Made by a program: the position numbers and the translations under genes. Below the pieces are notes generated by a model that saw only the letters and a program-made list of their open reading frames with translations, searched no databases and was not told where the DNA came from. A stretch of DNA of 64,000 bases from Streptomyces shenzhenensis (GTDB lineage Bacteria; Actinomycetota; Actinomycetes; Streptomycetales; Streptomycetaceae), in NCBI RefSeq assembly GCF_003688995.1, contig NZ_PENI01000032.1, positions 51,904 through 115,903 on the forward strand, read 5' to 3'. Of the stretch, positions 24,252-34,834 are shown one piece after another. Position 1 is the first letter of the stretch. Each line of letters starts with the position of its first letter.

Positions 24252-25940
24252 TCAGCCCGTCTGGCCCATGCCTGCCGGGCTCGGCCAGCTCTGGGCGTTG
24301 GGCCAGCCGGTGGCGGGGGCCGTGGTGAGGGGCGGGTTGGTGGGCGGGGTGGTCATGCCGCGGACCTGCGCCGCGGTCAGGCCGCCGCGCGCGGGGACCC
24401 CGGGCGGGGTCGGACCGGTCGCCACGGCGGCCGGCGCGGGGACCGGTACGGGTGCGGGGACCGGGGCCGGGGCGGCGACCGGGGCGGGTGCGGGGGCGGC
24501 GATCGGGACTGGGGGCGGTTGCGGGGGGAGCATCTGGGGCGGTGCCATGGCCGGTACCGGGACGGGTACGGGCTGCTGCGGTACCGCCTGGGCCACAGCC
24601 GGCATCGGCATCCCGACGCCGGCCGGCAGTCCGGCGGCGGGGAGCGGCATGCCGATGCCGGCGGCCAGGGCGGCGGCCGGAACCGGGGCGGCGCCGGCGC
24701 CGAGCGCCTGGGCCGCGAGCCCGTTCAGTCCGGCCCCGTTGGTCTCGCTCATCAGCCGGTCCACCGCCGCCGTGCCCGAGCTGTAGCTGGTCCCGGTGCC
24801 CAGCTCGGGCACGGCGGCTCCCCTCCCGGACCCGTAGAGCACCGACTCCAGGCCGGACACCAGGCGACGCACGTCCACCTGGGGGCGCACCACGAGCCGC
24901 AGGAAGCGGCTGGACGAACCGATCTTGTTGCCGCACTCACGGACCAGGATCCGGTGCTCGGTGAGCATCCGGTCCCGGACCACGGTGCCCTCGGCACCCA
25001 CCGGCAGGCGCACGAACAGGAAGTTGCCCTGGGAGGGATAGACGGTGAGACCGGGCAGGGCGGAGAGTGCGCTCGCCATCTCCAGCCGGTCCCGGCGCAC
25101 CTGGTGCAGGCTCTGCGCGTACTCGGCGCCGTGCTCCTTCAGCATGAACACCACGTGCTCCGCGAAGGAGTTGAGGTTCCACTTCGGCAGCATCGAGCGG
25201 ATCCGGCCCGCGAGCGCCGGGTTCGCGACCAGATAGCCGAAGCGGATGCCGTGCAGCCCGAAGTTCTTGCCGAGGCTGCGCAGCACCACCACGTTGGGGC
25301 GCAGCATCGCCTCCTGGACGACACTCGGTTCGGCCTCGGCGTCGGCGAACTCGAGGAACGACTCGTCGATCACCACCAGGTCCAGGTCGGCCATGGCGTC
25401 CATGAACTGCACGAGCGTGCTGCGGTGCAGAAAGCCGCCGTCGGGGTTGTTGGGGTTGCAGATGACCGCGACCCGGGTGCCGCGCGCCCGGATGAACTCC
25501 GCGTACTGCGCGAGGTCCAGGGTGAAGCCGCCGGACTCCTGGAGCGGAAACATGTCGACCCGCTTGCCGGTCTCCATCGGCTGGTCGGTCCAGCGGCCGA
25601 AGGTGGGGACCGGGATGGCCAGCGACTCACGGACCAGCAGATGGTCGATCCAGGTGATGAGTTCCGTGGAGCCGTTGCCCATCGCCACGCACTGCGGCGG
25701 CAGTTGGAGGAGGTTGCACAGCTCGGCCGTGATGGTGTCGGCGCTGCTCGGGTAGTACGTGATGATGTCCCGCAGCCGGCCCGCCAGTTCCTCGAACATC
25801 GCCGGAGTGGGGAAGTAGGGGTTGCAGGGGATACAGAAGTCCACCGGCCCGGCTCCGTCGCCGCCCTCCCGTGTCAGCGCCGCCATCGACGGGCTGTGTG
25901 CCGCTGTACTGCGGAACAACGAGGTGACGTTGTCGGCCAT
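24252..25940 (-). CDS. PLP aminotransferase (HisC/CobD-like) with Pro/Ala-rich tail
   Basis: A 562-residue protein. Residues 1-380 form a class I/II fold-type I aminotransferase: MGNGSTELI near residue 90, NPNNPDGG near residue 165 (Asn), VVIDESFLEF near residue 195 (Asp), and the PLP Lys in SLGKNFGLHGIRFGY near residue 228; the Arg that binds carboxylate is in RFLRLVVRP. It is nearest to histidinol-phosphate aminotransferase and threonine-phosphate decarboxylase types. Residues 385-562 are a low-complexity tail of Pro, Ala, Val and Gly that ordinary members lack. The ATG 25940 follows GGAGG by six bases. Role unknown; a scaffolded or surface-associated enzyme is possible. Confidence 0.85.
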   Translation of the reverse strand: MADNVTSLFRSTAAHSPSMAALTREGGDGAGPVDFCIPCNPYFPTPAMFEELAGRLRDIITYYPSSADTITAELCNLLQLPPQCVAMGNGSTELITWIDHLLVRESLAIPVPTFGRWTDQPMETGKRVDMFPLQESGGFTLDLAQYAEFIRARGTRVAVICNPNNPDGGFLHRSTLVQFMDAMADLDLVVIDESFLEFADAEAEPSVVQEAMLRPNVVVLRSLGKNFGLHGIRFGYLVANPALAGRIRSMLPKWNLNSFAEHVVFMLKEHGAEYAQSLHQVRRDRLEMASALSALPGLTVYPSQGNFLFVRLPVGAEGTVVRDRMLTEHRILVRECGNKIGSSSRFLRLVVRPQVDVRRLVSGLESVLYGSGRGAAVPELGTGTSYSSGTAAVDRLMSETNGAGLNGLAAQALGAGAAPVPAAALAAGIGMPLPAAGLPAGVGMPMPAVAQAVPQQPVPVPVPAMAPPQMLPPQPPPVPIAAPAPAPVAAPAPVPAPVPVPAPAAVATGPTPPGVPARGGLTAAQVRGMTTPPTNPPLTTAPATGWPNAQSWPSPAGMGQTG

Positions 25941-25991
25941 GGAACCTCCGTATGAGGCGAGCCCGCGGGGACGTTCGGGCCCGTCGTCTGT

Positions 25992-26023
25992 GGGTGGCCC
26001 GCGCGGGGGAGCGCGGGCCACCC
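25992..26023. terminator. Strong hairpin after aldose epimerase gene
   Basis: A perfect 13-bp stem (GGGTGGCCCGCGC and its complement) with a six-base loop. It lies 79 bases after the end of the epimerase gene and 52 bases before the aminotransferase start codon on the same strand. It probably ends the sugar-operon transcript; no T run follows, as is common in Streptomyces. Confidence 0.6.
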
Positions 26024-26101
26024 TTCGATACGGAGACGGCGGTGGCGCTGTTCAACGCATGTGAAAGAAATGTGTCCTCGTGACGCTCCGGATGCGCGGG
26101 C

Positions 26102-27244
26102 TCACACTCCGAAGGAGTGGATCGTCGTCGTCCGGTAGGTCTGCCCGGGGCGCAGCACGGTCGACGGGAACGACGGCTGGTTGGGCGAGTCGGGGAAGTG
26201 CTGGGTCTCCAGGCACAGTCCGTCGCCCTGCCGGTAGGTGCGGCCGGAGCTGCCGACCAGGGAGCCGTCGAGGAAGTTGCCCGAGTAGAACTGCACGCCC
26301 GGCTGGTCGGTGGCGATCTTCAGGGTGCGGCCGGACCGCGGGTCGCGCAGGGTCGCGATGTGCTCGGGGCGCGCGGTCACGCCCTTGTCGAGGACGAAGT
26401 TGTGGTCAAAGCCCTTGGCGGTGACCAGCTGCGGGTGGCCGGCCCGGATGTCGCGGCCGACGGCCTTGGCCCGGCGGAAGTCGAACGGGGTGCCCGCGAC
26501 CCGGGCCAGTTCGCCGGTGGGGATCAGGCCCGCGTCGGTGGGGGTGTAGCGGGCCGCGCGCAGCGTGAGCTCGTGGTCGTGGATGCCGCCGCTGCCCTCG
26601 CCCGCGAGGTTGTAGTACGTGTGGTTGGTGAGGTTGACCACCGTCGGCCGGTCGGTCGTCGCCTCGTAGTCGATGCGCCAGTCGCCGTGCCGGGTCAGGG
26701 TGAAGGTGACCTTCGCGCGCAGGGTGCCCGGGTAGCCCATCTCGCCGTCGACGCTCGTGTGGTACAGGTGCAGACCCACGTCGGGGCCGGCGGTGAAGCC
26801 CTCCACGTCCCACACCCTGGTGTCGAAGCCGCGGGCGCCGCCGTGCAGGCTGTTCTCGCCGTCGTTGACGGACAGTTGGTGGGTCCGGCCGTCCAGGGTG
26901 AAGCGGCCCTTGGCGATGCGGTTGCCGTAGCGTCCGATGGTCGCGCCGAAGAACGTCGTCCCGGCGACGTAGGCCGCGAGGTTGTCGTAGCCCAGTGAGA
27001 CGTTGGCGTGACGGCCGTGGCGGTCCGGGATCTCCAGGGACTGGACGATGCCGCCGTAGGAGAGGACCTTCAGCCGGGTCCCGCCGTTCTCCAGCGACCA
27101 GCGGTGCACCTTGGTGCCGTCGGCGAGCGTGCCGAACAGTTCCCTGACCGGCTGCCGGGACGCGGCCCTGGCCGTGCCCGCGGTGGCCGCGGCGACCCCC
27201 ACCGCGGTGGCCCCCGCGATGACGCTACGTCTGCTCATATCCAT
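26102..27244 (-). CDS. galM: Tat-exported aldose 1-epimerase
   Basis: A 380-residue galactose mutarotase. The N-terminus MDMSRRSVIAGATAVGVAAA is a twin-arginine signal. The catalytic fold follows: LEIPDRHGRHANVSLGYDNL, GRYGNRIAKGRF, NDGENSLHGGARGFD (substrate His), VNLTNHTYYNLAG (catalytic His) and QFYSGNFLDG (Glu/Asp region). It interconverts alpha and beta sugar anomers outside the cell. AGGAG lies eight bases before the ATG at 27244. It is 57 bases after the ABC permease gene, so it belongs to the same operon, where it would ready sugars for uptake. Confidence 0.92.
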   Translation of the reverse strand: MDMSRRSVIAGATAVGVAAATAGTARAASRQPVRELFGTLADGTKVHRWSLENGGTRLKVLSYGGIVQSLEIPDRHGRHANVSLGYDNLAAYVAGTTFFGATIGRYGNRIAKGRFTLDGRTHQLSVNDGENSLHGGARGFDTRVWDVEGFTAGPDVGLHLYHTSVDGEMGYPGTLRAKVTFTLTRHGDWRIDYEATTDRPTVVNLTNHTYYNLAGEGSGGIHDHELTLRAARYTPTDAGLIPTGELARVAGTPFDFRRAKAVGRDIRAGHPQLVTAKGFDHNFVLDKGVTARPEHIATLRDPRSGRTLKIATDQPGVQFYSGNFLDGSLVGSSGRTYRQGDGLCLETQHFPDSPNQPSFPSTVLRPGQTYRTTTIHSFGV

Positions 27245-27301
27245 GTCTGCGGCTCCTGCAAGTTGAGGGCCCCATCCGCAGTGGACGGGGCCCGGGCTGC
27301 C

Positions 27302-28545
27302 TTACGAACCGGACTTGCGTTTGTTCCATACGTCGAAGCCGACCGCCGCGAGCAGGGCGAGGCCCTTGATGACCTGTTGCCAGTCGGTGCCGACGCTCAG
27401 GAGGTTCATGCCGTTGTTCAGCACGCCGAGGACGAGGCCGCCGATGATCGCGCCGAGCACGGTGCCGACGCCGCCGCTCATCGACGCGCCGCCGATGAAC
27501 GACGAGGCGATGGCCTCCAGTTCGAAGTTCAGGCCGGCCTTCGGCGAGGCCGCGTTCAGCCGGGCGGCGACCACCAGGCCCGCCAGGGCGGCGAGCACGC
27601 CCATGTTCAGGAAGACGTAGAAGGTGACCTTCTTGTCCTTGACGCCGGACAGCTTTGCCGCCGGCAGGTTGCCGCCGATCGCGTAGATATGGCGGCCGAA
27701 GACGGCGTTGCGCATCACATAGCCGTAGCCCACGACCAGCACGCCGAGGACGATCAGGATGATCGGGGCGCCCTTGTAGCTGGCCAGCAGCATGGTGACC
27801 GCGAGGATCGCCGCGGCGATCGCGACCAGCTTCAGCAGGAACGCGTTGCGCGGCAGCACGTCCAGCGAGAACTCCTGCTGGCGCTTGCGGTCCCGGACCT
27901 CCTGGTAGACCACGAAGGCCAGCAGCGCGAGGCCCAGCAGCAGGGTGAGGTTGTGGTAGTTGGTGTTCGGGCCGGTCTCCGGCAGGAACCCGTTGCCGAG
28001 CTTCTGCAGGCCGTTCGGGAACGGGCCGAGGGTCTGGCCCTTCAGGAAGATCTCCGTCAGACCGCGGAAGAGCAGCATGCCCGCCAGCGTCACGATGAAC
28101 GACGGGATGCCGAGATACGCGATCAGGAAGCCCTGGACCGAACCGGCCACCGCGCCCACCAGCAGGCACAGCACCAGGGCGACGGGCCAGGCCAGGCCGT
28201 GCTGCACGGTGAGCACGGCCGCGAACGCGCCCACGAACGCGGTCAGCGAGCCGACCGACAGGTCGATATGACCCGCGATGATCACCAGCATCATGCCGAT
28301 GGCGAGGATCAGGATGTAGCTGTTCTGCAGCACCAGGTTGGAGACGTTGCGCGGCAGCAGCAGGTCGCCGCCGGTCCACACCTGGAACAGGACCACGATC
28401 AGGCCGAGCGCGATCAGCATGCCGTACTGCCGCATGTTGCGGCGCAGGCCGTTCAGCATCAGCTGGAGCAGGCCGCCCTCGGCGGCCCGGCCCCCGCCCT
28501 TGCCGGGCGGTGCCGAGGCCGGGAGCTTGTCGGTCACATCCGTGC

Positions 28546-28549
<4 letters not shown>
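27302..28549 (-). CDS. Sugar ABC transporter permease (GguB/XylH-type)
   Basis: A 415-residue integral membrane protein of the RbsC/XylH family with about ten or more hydrophobic segments, and the family EAA-like loop region around GGASMSGGVGTVLGAIIGGLVLGVLNNGMNLL near residue 350. The N-terminal 30 residues are cytoplasmic and Gly/Ala-rich. It forms the membrane channel with the ATPase at 28546 and the binding protein at 30146. The start overlaps the ATPase stop (ATGA). Family members import monosaccharides such as xylose, galactose or arabinose. Confidence 0.93.
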
Positions 28550-30105
<1,556 letters not shown>

Positions 30106-30145
30106 GGTCGTGCCCTTTCAATCCGTGGGTGAACCGATTTGGGGA

Positions 30146-31252
30146 CTACTTGAGTTCGCCTGCCGTGTAGTAGCCGGTGTCGACGAGTTCCTTCGTGTAG
30201 TTGGACTTGTCGACGCTCACCGGCTGCAGCAGGTAGGCGGGCACGACCTTGGAGCCGTTGTCGTACGTCTTGGTGTCGTTGACCTCGGGCTTCTTGCCGT
30301 TCAGCACGTCGTCGACCATGGTCGTGGCGACCTTGGCGAGCTGCCGGAGGTCCTTGTAGACGGTCTGCGTCTGCTCGCCCGCGATGATCGACTTCACCGA
30401 CGCCAGCTCGGCGTCCTGGCCGGTGACGACCGGCAGCGGCTTGCCGGAGGAGCCGTAACCGTCCGACTTCAGCGCGGAGATGATGCCGATGGAGATGCCG
30501 TCGTAGGGCGAGAGCACCGCGTCGACCCGGCCGCTCTTGTACGAGGAGGTGAGGACGTCCTCCATGCGCTTCTGCGCGGTGGTGCCGTCCCAGCGCAGCG
30601 TGGTCACCTGGGTGAGCTTGGTCTGGCCGGACTTGACGACGAGCTTCTTGCTGTCGATGTACGGCTGGAGCACGCTCATCGCGCCGTTGAAGAAGTACTT
30701 GGTGTTGTTGTCGTCGTTGGACCCGGCGAACAGCTCGATGTTGAACGGGCCCTTGCCGTCCTTCAGCCCGAGCCTGTCCACGATGAACCCGGCCTGGAGC
30801 TCGCCGACCTTGGTGTTGTCGAAGGACGCGTAGTAGTCGACGTTCTGCGTGCCGAGGATCAGCCGGTCGTAGGAGATGACCGGGATCTTGGCGTCCGCGG
30901 CCTGCTGGAGCACGTTGTTCAGCGACTTGTTGTCGATGGCGGCGATGATCAGGCCCTTGACGCCCTGCGTGATCAGGTTCTCGATCTGCGCGACCTGCTG
31001 ATCGGGGTCGTCCTCGCCGAAGACCAGCTTGGTCTGGTAGCCCTTGGCCTTGAGGTTCTTGACAACGTTGTTGCCGTCCGCGATCCAGCGTTCGGAGGAC
31101 TTGGTGGGCATGGCGATGCCGATGGTGCCGCCCTTGGTGCTGCCCTTGTCCTCCTTGCTGCCGCCCTCGCTGTTCTGCCCGCAGGCGGACAGGGCGAGGG
31201 CGAGGGACGCGGCGCCGGCGATGAGGGTGAGGGCGCTTCTACGAGTGCGCAT
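30146..31252 (-). CDS. Sugar-binding lipoprotein (ChvE/XylF-type)
   Basis: A 368-residue periplasmic-binding-protein-like lipoprotein. The signal peptide MRTRRSALTLIAGAASLALA ends in the lipobox LSACGQ. The Peripla_BP_4 fold follows: GGTIGIAMPTKSSERW, DDPDQQVAQIENLITQGVKGLIIAAID, PVISYDRLILG, DAVLSPYDGISIGI and PVVTGQDAELASVKSIIAGEQTQTVYKD. In Agrobacterium ChvE and Caulobacter XylX-type relatives bind galactose, glucose, arabinose or xylose. It is the first gene of the transporter operon. Start ATG 31252 is chosen for the signal peptide; a GGGA stands nearby as binding site. Confidence 0.93.
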   Translation of the reverse strand: MRTRRSALTLIAGAASLALALSACGQNSEGGSKEDKGSTKGGTIGIAMPTKSSERWIADGNNVVKNLKAKGYQTKLVFGEDDPDQQVAQIENLITQGVKGLIIAAIDNKSLNNVLQQAADAKIPVISYDRLILGTQNVDYYASFDNTKVGELQAGFIVDRLGLKDGKGPFNIELFAGSNDDNNTKYFFNGAMSVLQPYIDSKKLVVKSGQTKLTQVTTLRWDGTTAQKRMEDVLTSSYKSGRVDAVLSPYDGISIGIISALKSDGYGSSGKPLPVVTGQDAELASVKSIIAGEQTQTVYKDLRQLAKVATTMVDDVLNGKKPEVNDTKTYDNGSKVVPAYLLQPVSVDKSNYTKELVDTGYYTAGELK

Positions 31253-31308
31253 GATGATCGGTCCCTGTTCTTCTCGTCGTTGAGATATTTCAAGCGGGGT
31301 CGGTGAAG

Positions 31309-31361
31309 GGCGCCCCAAAGGGGCGCGGGGAACGGCGCGACCAGCCACGGACGGCCCGCAG
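31309..31361 (+). repeat. Dispersed hairpin repeat, short form
   Basis: GGGCGCCCC-AAA-GGGGCGC hairpin followed by GGGGAACGGCGCGACCAGCC; one base differs from the usual ACTGCGC. It lies between the binding-protein start and the end of the upstream gene at 31372, on the minus-strand transcript. Confidence 0.8.
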
Positions 31362-31371
31362 CCTCCATCGG

Positions 31372-32349
31372 TCATCCGGTGGAACCCTCGGTGGGGAACC
31401 GCTGAAGAAGACCCGGCAACCGGGAGCCGAGCGGAGCCATGTCGCCGTCCGCGCCGTGCCGGGCGAGCAGATCGAGGGCGAGCCGGCCGCGCCGCACCCG
31501 CTCCCGGGCGGTGTCCAGGGTCACGTCCCGCAGATGGGTGCCCCACGGGTAGATGCCGGGGGCCTTGGACAGGCCGAACTTCAGATAGATCGGTGCGCCG
31601 CGCCGGATCAGCTCGGCGACCTCGTACATCCGCACATAGCCGCCGAGGTCGTCGGGCGCCTCGATGTACAGGTCCATGGGCGCGGCGGACACCCGGCGGA
31701 TCTCGGTGAGGTGATCGAGCGTCAGATCGCTGGGCACGTTGACCGAGTCGGCGCCCAGCCGCTCGAAGACCGCGTACGACGCCGGGTTCACCGGACCGAC
31801 GAGCGCGGACACCTTGAGCGTCGTGTCGGCGGGGATGATCCCGGCGCTGCGTGCCCGGTGCAGCGTCCACAGCACGCCCTCGTCGGCGACCAGCAGGCAC
31901 TTGACGCCCAGTTCGGTCGCCCGGACGGCATCCTCGACACAGCCGGCGACCGCGTCGTGGCCGCGGGCGCGCAGCCCCGCGCCCCGCGAGTCGGAGCGCA
32001 CCGAGCCGCCGATGTCCCAGGTGCCGCGCGGGCCGGTGAACAGACAGAGTTCGATGTCGCGTTCGGCGGTCGCCTCGACCATCTCGGTGATCTCGGCGTC
32101 GGTCAGCATCCACACGCCGCTGCCCTGGCTGATGCGGTGGATCGGTACGTCGAGCCGCGAGGACTCCTTGAGGACGACCGCCAGCGCCTCGGGACCCTCG
32201 CACGAGGGGATCTCGGTGCGCCAGCTGCCGCCCTCCGGGAAGCGGTGGGCGGAGGCGTCGGCGGGGTTGAGGGCGGGCGCGCCCAGGCCGAGCGCGGTGA
32301 GCGCCTGCTCACCGGGCCTGCGGGCTGCCGTGGCGGAAGCGTCGGTCAC
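31372..32349 (-). CDS. Conserved TIM-barrel-like protein of unknown role
   Basis: A 325-residue soluble protein. Alternating strand/helix segments (VPIHRISQGSGVWMLTDAEITEM; RDIELCLFTGPRGTWDIGG; GVKCLLVADEGVLWTLHRARSAG; PMDLYIEAPDDLGGYVRMYE; APIYLKFGLSKAPGIYPWGTHL) suggest a TIM barrel; in databases I recall similar proteins labelled as peptidase U32-like. Charged residues near the strand ends (EAPDD, KFGLSKAP) may form an active site. It lies between the sugar transporter and the dehydrogenase/dehydratase pair, on the same strand, so a role in the same sugar or sugar-acid pathway is likely but not proven. Confidence 0.7.
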   Translation of the reverse strand: MTDASATAARRPGEQALTALGLGAPALNPADASAHRFPEGGSWRTEIPSCEGPEALAVVLKESSRLDVPIHRISQGSGVWMLTDAEITEMVEATAERDIELCLFTGPRGTWDIGGSVRSDSRGAGLRARGHDAVAGCVEDAVRATELGVKCLLVADEGVLWTLHRARSAGIIPADTTLKVSALVGPVNPASYAVFERLGADSVNVPSDLTLDHLTEIRRVSAAPMDLYIEAPDDLGGYVRMYEVAELIRRGAPIYLKFGLSKAPGIYPWGTHLRDVTLDTARERVRRGRLALDLLARHGADGDMAPLGSRLPGLLQRFPTEGSTG

Positions 32350-32474
32350 AAGCTGTCCTTAGAGTTCGATGGGCCGGACAAAGTTCGCGGCTCAGGGTGC
32401 GGGAAGGGCCGGGGCGAGAGGCCGGGGGTACGCCGGCCCCGGCGCCGTCTGGTCACGCCGGGACCGGCGTACGG

Positions 32475-33479
32475 CTAGGGGCGGAGCAGCACCTTGCCGA
32501 CCTTCGGATCGCCGGCCCCCACCAGCTCGATGGCCTGCGGAAAACCGGTCAGCGGCAGCTCGTGCGTGACCAACGGCAACGGGTCGAGCAGCCCGGCCCC
32601 GAACATCCGCACCGTGTGTGCCCAGGCGTCCGGCGGCGCCCCGAAGACGGTGTGCACCTCCAGCTGCCGCACCACCAGGTCGGTCGGGTCGAGGCCGGCG
32701 GCGCCCGGCGCCGGGATGCCGGTCAGGACCAGCCGTCCGCCGCGTCTGAGCAGCGCGGCGGCGGTGCGCGCGGCGGACGCGGACCCGGCGGTCTCCACGA
32801 CGACGTCGAAGTCGTCGGGGAGCGGCTCGTGCCTCGTCCGGAAGCCGGTGGCGCCGAACTGCCGTGCCAGCGGCTCCCGGTCCGGCCTCGTGCCGACCAC
32901 CAGCAGCTCCGCCGGCGAGACGGCCCGCAGGAACTGCACGGCGAACATCCCGAGCGTCCCCGTGCCGACCACCGCGACCCGCTCGCCCGGCCGGGCGCCG
33001 CCCTTGAGCGCGGCGGCCGCGATACAGGCGGCCGGCTCCAGGAGCGCCGCCGCGGTCAGGTCGGCCGCGTCCGGCAGGACGTGCAGCAGCCGGGCCGGCA
33101 GGGTGAGGGTGGCCGCCATGGCGCCCGGCTGGGTGAAGCCGGTCTCCTCGTAGCCCGCGGTGCACAGGGTGGTCTCGCCCGCGTGGCAGCGGTCGCACAC
33201 CTGGCAGTTGCGGAAGCCCTCGCCGACGACCTTGCGGCCGGCCAGTGCCGCGGGCACCCCGGCGCCCACCGCCCGCACGGTCCCGGACCACTCGTGACCG
33301 GGAGTCAGCGGGTAACGGACGTACCCCTCGGGCCGGTTGCCCTGGTACACCTCGCGGTCGCTGCCGCAGATGCCCACCGCGTGCACGGCGACCAGCGCCT
33401 CGCCTGGCCCGGGCTCGCGCGGCGTGTGCTCCGCGACCCGGTGCGTGCCCGGCGCCTCGACGACGACCTGGGAACTCAC
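32475..33479 (-). CDS. Zinc-dependent alcohol/polyol dehydrogenase
   Basis: A 334-residue medium-chain dehydrogenase. The catalytic zinc ligand and its neighbour are in VGICGSDREVY (Cys near residue 36), TPGHEWSGTV (His-Glu near residue 61), and the structural zinc lobe has NCQVCDRCHAGETTLC. The NAD(P) motif VAVVGTGTLGMFAVQFLRA is near residue 155. It should oxidise a sugar or sugar acid at a hydroxyl. The GTG start at 33479 shares a GTGA with the dehydratase stop, so the two act in one pathway, as in L-fuconate, galactonate or gluconate-type degradation. Confidence 0.9.
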   Translation of the reverse strand: MSSQVVVEAPGTHRVAEHTPREPGPGEALVAVHAVGICGSDREVYQGNRPEGYVRYPLTPGHEWSGTVRAVGAGVPAALAGRKVVGEGFRNCQVCDRCHAGETTLCTAGYEETGFTQPGAMAATLTLPARLLHVLPDAADLTAAALLEPAACIAAAALKGGARPGERVAVVGTGTLGMFAVQFLRAVSPAELLVVGTRPDREPLARQFGATGFRTRHEPLPDDFDVVVETAGSASAARTAAALLRRGGRLVLTGIPAPGAAGLDPTDLVVRQLEVHTVFGAPPDAWAHTVRMFGAGLLDPLPLVTHELPLTGFPQAIELVGAGDPKVGKVLLRP

Positions 33480-34633
33480 TTCGTGCCCTTCGGCTTGCGC
33501 TGCTCCCAGCCCTCGGCCCACAGGTCGAACCGGGCCTGCTGCTGCGGGAACTCGGCCGCCGCGTCGACATCCAGCTCCACGCCGAGACCGGGTGCGTCGG
33601 ACAGCTGGAAGTAGCCGTCGACGACCTCGGGCGCGCCCTTGACCACCTTCTTGATCTCCGCGTCGGCGAAGTCGTTGAAGTGCTCCAGGATCTTGAAGTT
33701 CGGGGTGGTGAAGCCGACTTGGAGGCTTGCCGCGGTCAGCACCGGGCCGCCCACGTTGTGCGGGGCGACGAGGACGTAGTGGGTCTCGGCGGTCGCGGCG
33801 AGCTTGCGGGTCTCCCAGATGCCGCCGAGGTGGCCGACGTCCGGCTGGATGATGTCGGCGGCCTGGCTCTCGAACAGCTCGTGGAACTCGATCCGGTCGT
33901 GGATCCGCTCACCGGTGGCGACCGGCAGGTCCACCTTTTCGGCCACCTTCCGCAGCGCCTTCAGGTTCTCCGGCGGCACCGGTTCCTCCAGCCAGGCCGG
34001 CTTGAACGGGGCCAGCTCCCTGGCCAGGCGGACCGCGGTGGCGGGGGAGAAGCGGCCGTGCATCTCCAGCATCAGCTCGGTCTCCGGGCCGATGGCGTCG
34101 CGCACGGCCTCGATGAGGGAGACGGCGTAACGGGTCTGCGCGTGGTCGAGTTCGAAGTGGCCGGTGCCGAACGGGTCGATCTTCAGGGCCCGGTAGCCGC
34201 GCGCCATGACCTCCTGCGCGGCCTTGTGGTAGGCCTCCGGTGTGCGTTCGGTGGTGTACCAGCCGTTGGCGTACGCCTTGACCCGGTCGGTCACCTTGCC
34301 GCCGAGCAACTGCCACACGGGGACGCCGAGCGCCTTGCCCTTGATGTCCCAGCAGGCCATCTCGATCACCGCGATCCCGGACATGACGATCTCGCCGGCC
34401 CGGCCGAAGTCGCCGTACTTCATTCGGCGCACAAGGTCCTCGACGGCGAACGGGTCCGAGCCGAGAATGTGGTTGGTCTCGGCCTCGCGCAGATAGCCGA
34501 TCAGCGCGTCGGTGTGACCGAGCATCCGGGTCTCGCCGACTCCCGTGATCCCTTCGTCGGTGTGCACCTGGACGTAGGTCAGATTGCGCCACGGCGTCCC
34601 GACCACGTGCGTGCTGAATCCGGTGATGCGCAC
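33476..34633 (-). CDS. Enolase-superfamily sugar-acid dehydratase
   Basis: A 385-residue protein of the mandelate racemase group. The capping domain is followed by the barrel: ALKIDPFG (base Lys near residue 167), ELMLEMHGRFSPATAV (first metal ligand with Glu/His), AWLEEPVPPEN (second Glu), ATGERIHDRIEF (third Glu and the R) and VAPHNVGGPV (catalytic His near residue 310). This set is like D-galactonate and related acid-sugar dehydratases, which remove water to give 2-keto-3-deoxy acids. It is the first gene of the operon; the operator-like repeats at 34652-34679 lie just upstream. Confidence 0.88.
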   Translation of the reverse strand: MRITGFSTHVVGTPWRNLTYVQVHTDEGITGVGETRMLGHTDALIGYLREAETNHILGSDPFAVEDLVRRMKYGDFGRAGEIVMSGIAVIEMACWDIKGKALGVPVWQLLGGKVTDRVKAYANGWYTTERTPEAYHKAAQEVMARGYRALKIDPFGTGHFELDHAQTRYAVSLIEAVRDAIGPETELMLEMHGRFSPATAVRLARELAPFKPAWLEEPVPPENLKALRKVAEKVDLPVATGERIHDRIEFHELFESQAADIIQPDVGHLGGIWETRKLAATAETHYVLVAPHNVGGPVLTAASLQVGFTTPNFKILEHFNDFADAEIKKVVKGAPEVVDGYFQLSDAPGLGVELDVDAAAEFPQQQARFDLWAEGWEQRKPKGTK

Positions 34634-34651
34634 GGCAGTTGCCTCTCAGCT

Positions 34652-34679
34652 GTTCGAGATTTCGTCACACGTTCGAAAT
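34652..34679. promoter_or_regulatory. Operator-like repeat upstream of the dehydratase operon
   Basis: GTTCGAGAT at 34652-34660 and GTTCGAAAT at 34671-34679 form a direct repeat; ATTTCG (34659-34664) and CGAAAT (34674-34679) form an inverted repeat across it. It starts 19 bases before the start codon of the dehydratase. TTCG-based palindromes are typical of IclR- and GntR-type sites, but no regulator gene is adjacent. Confidence 0.5.
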
Positions 34680-34834
34680 GCTGGCGTGACAGTAAGGACG
34701 GGGCGGCGGGGGTGTCAATGGGGCGAACAGGTAACGATTTCGACAAGCCACTCGACAGTTCTTTCGGTCTCCCACAGAACTTTCACAGCCGCCCCTAGGA
34801 ACGTGACCCGCACGGAACTTAGTCTTCCCGCGTC

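Noticed and set aside
24452..24964. Long frames opposite the aminotransferase tail
   Set aside because: They are mirror products of the Pro/Ala codon repeats in the real gene.
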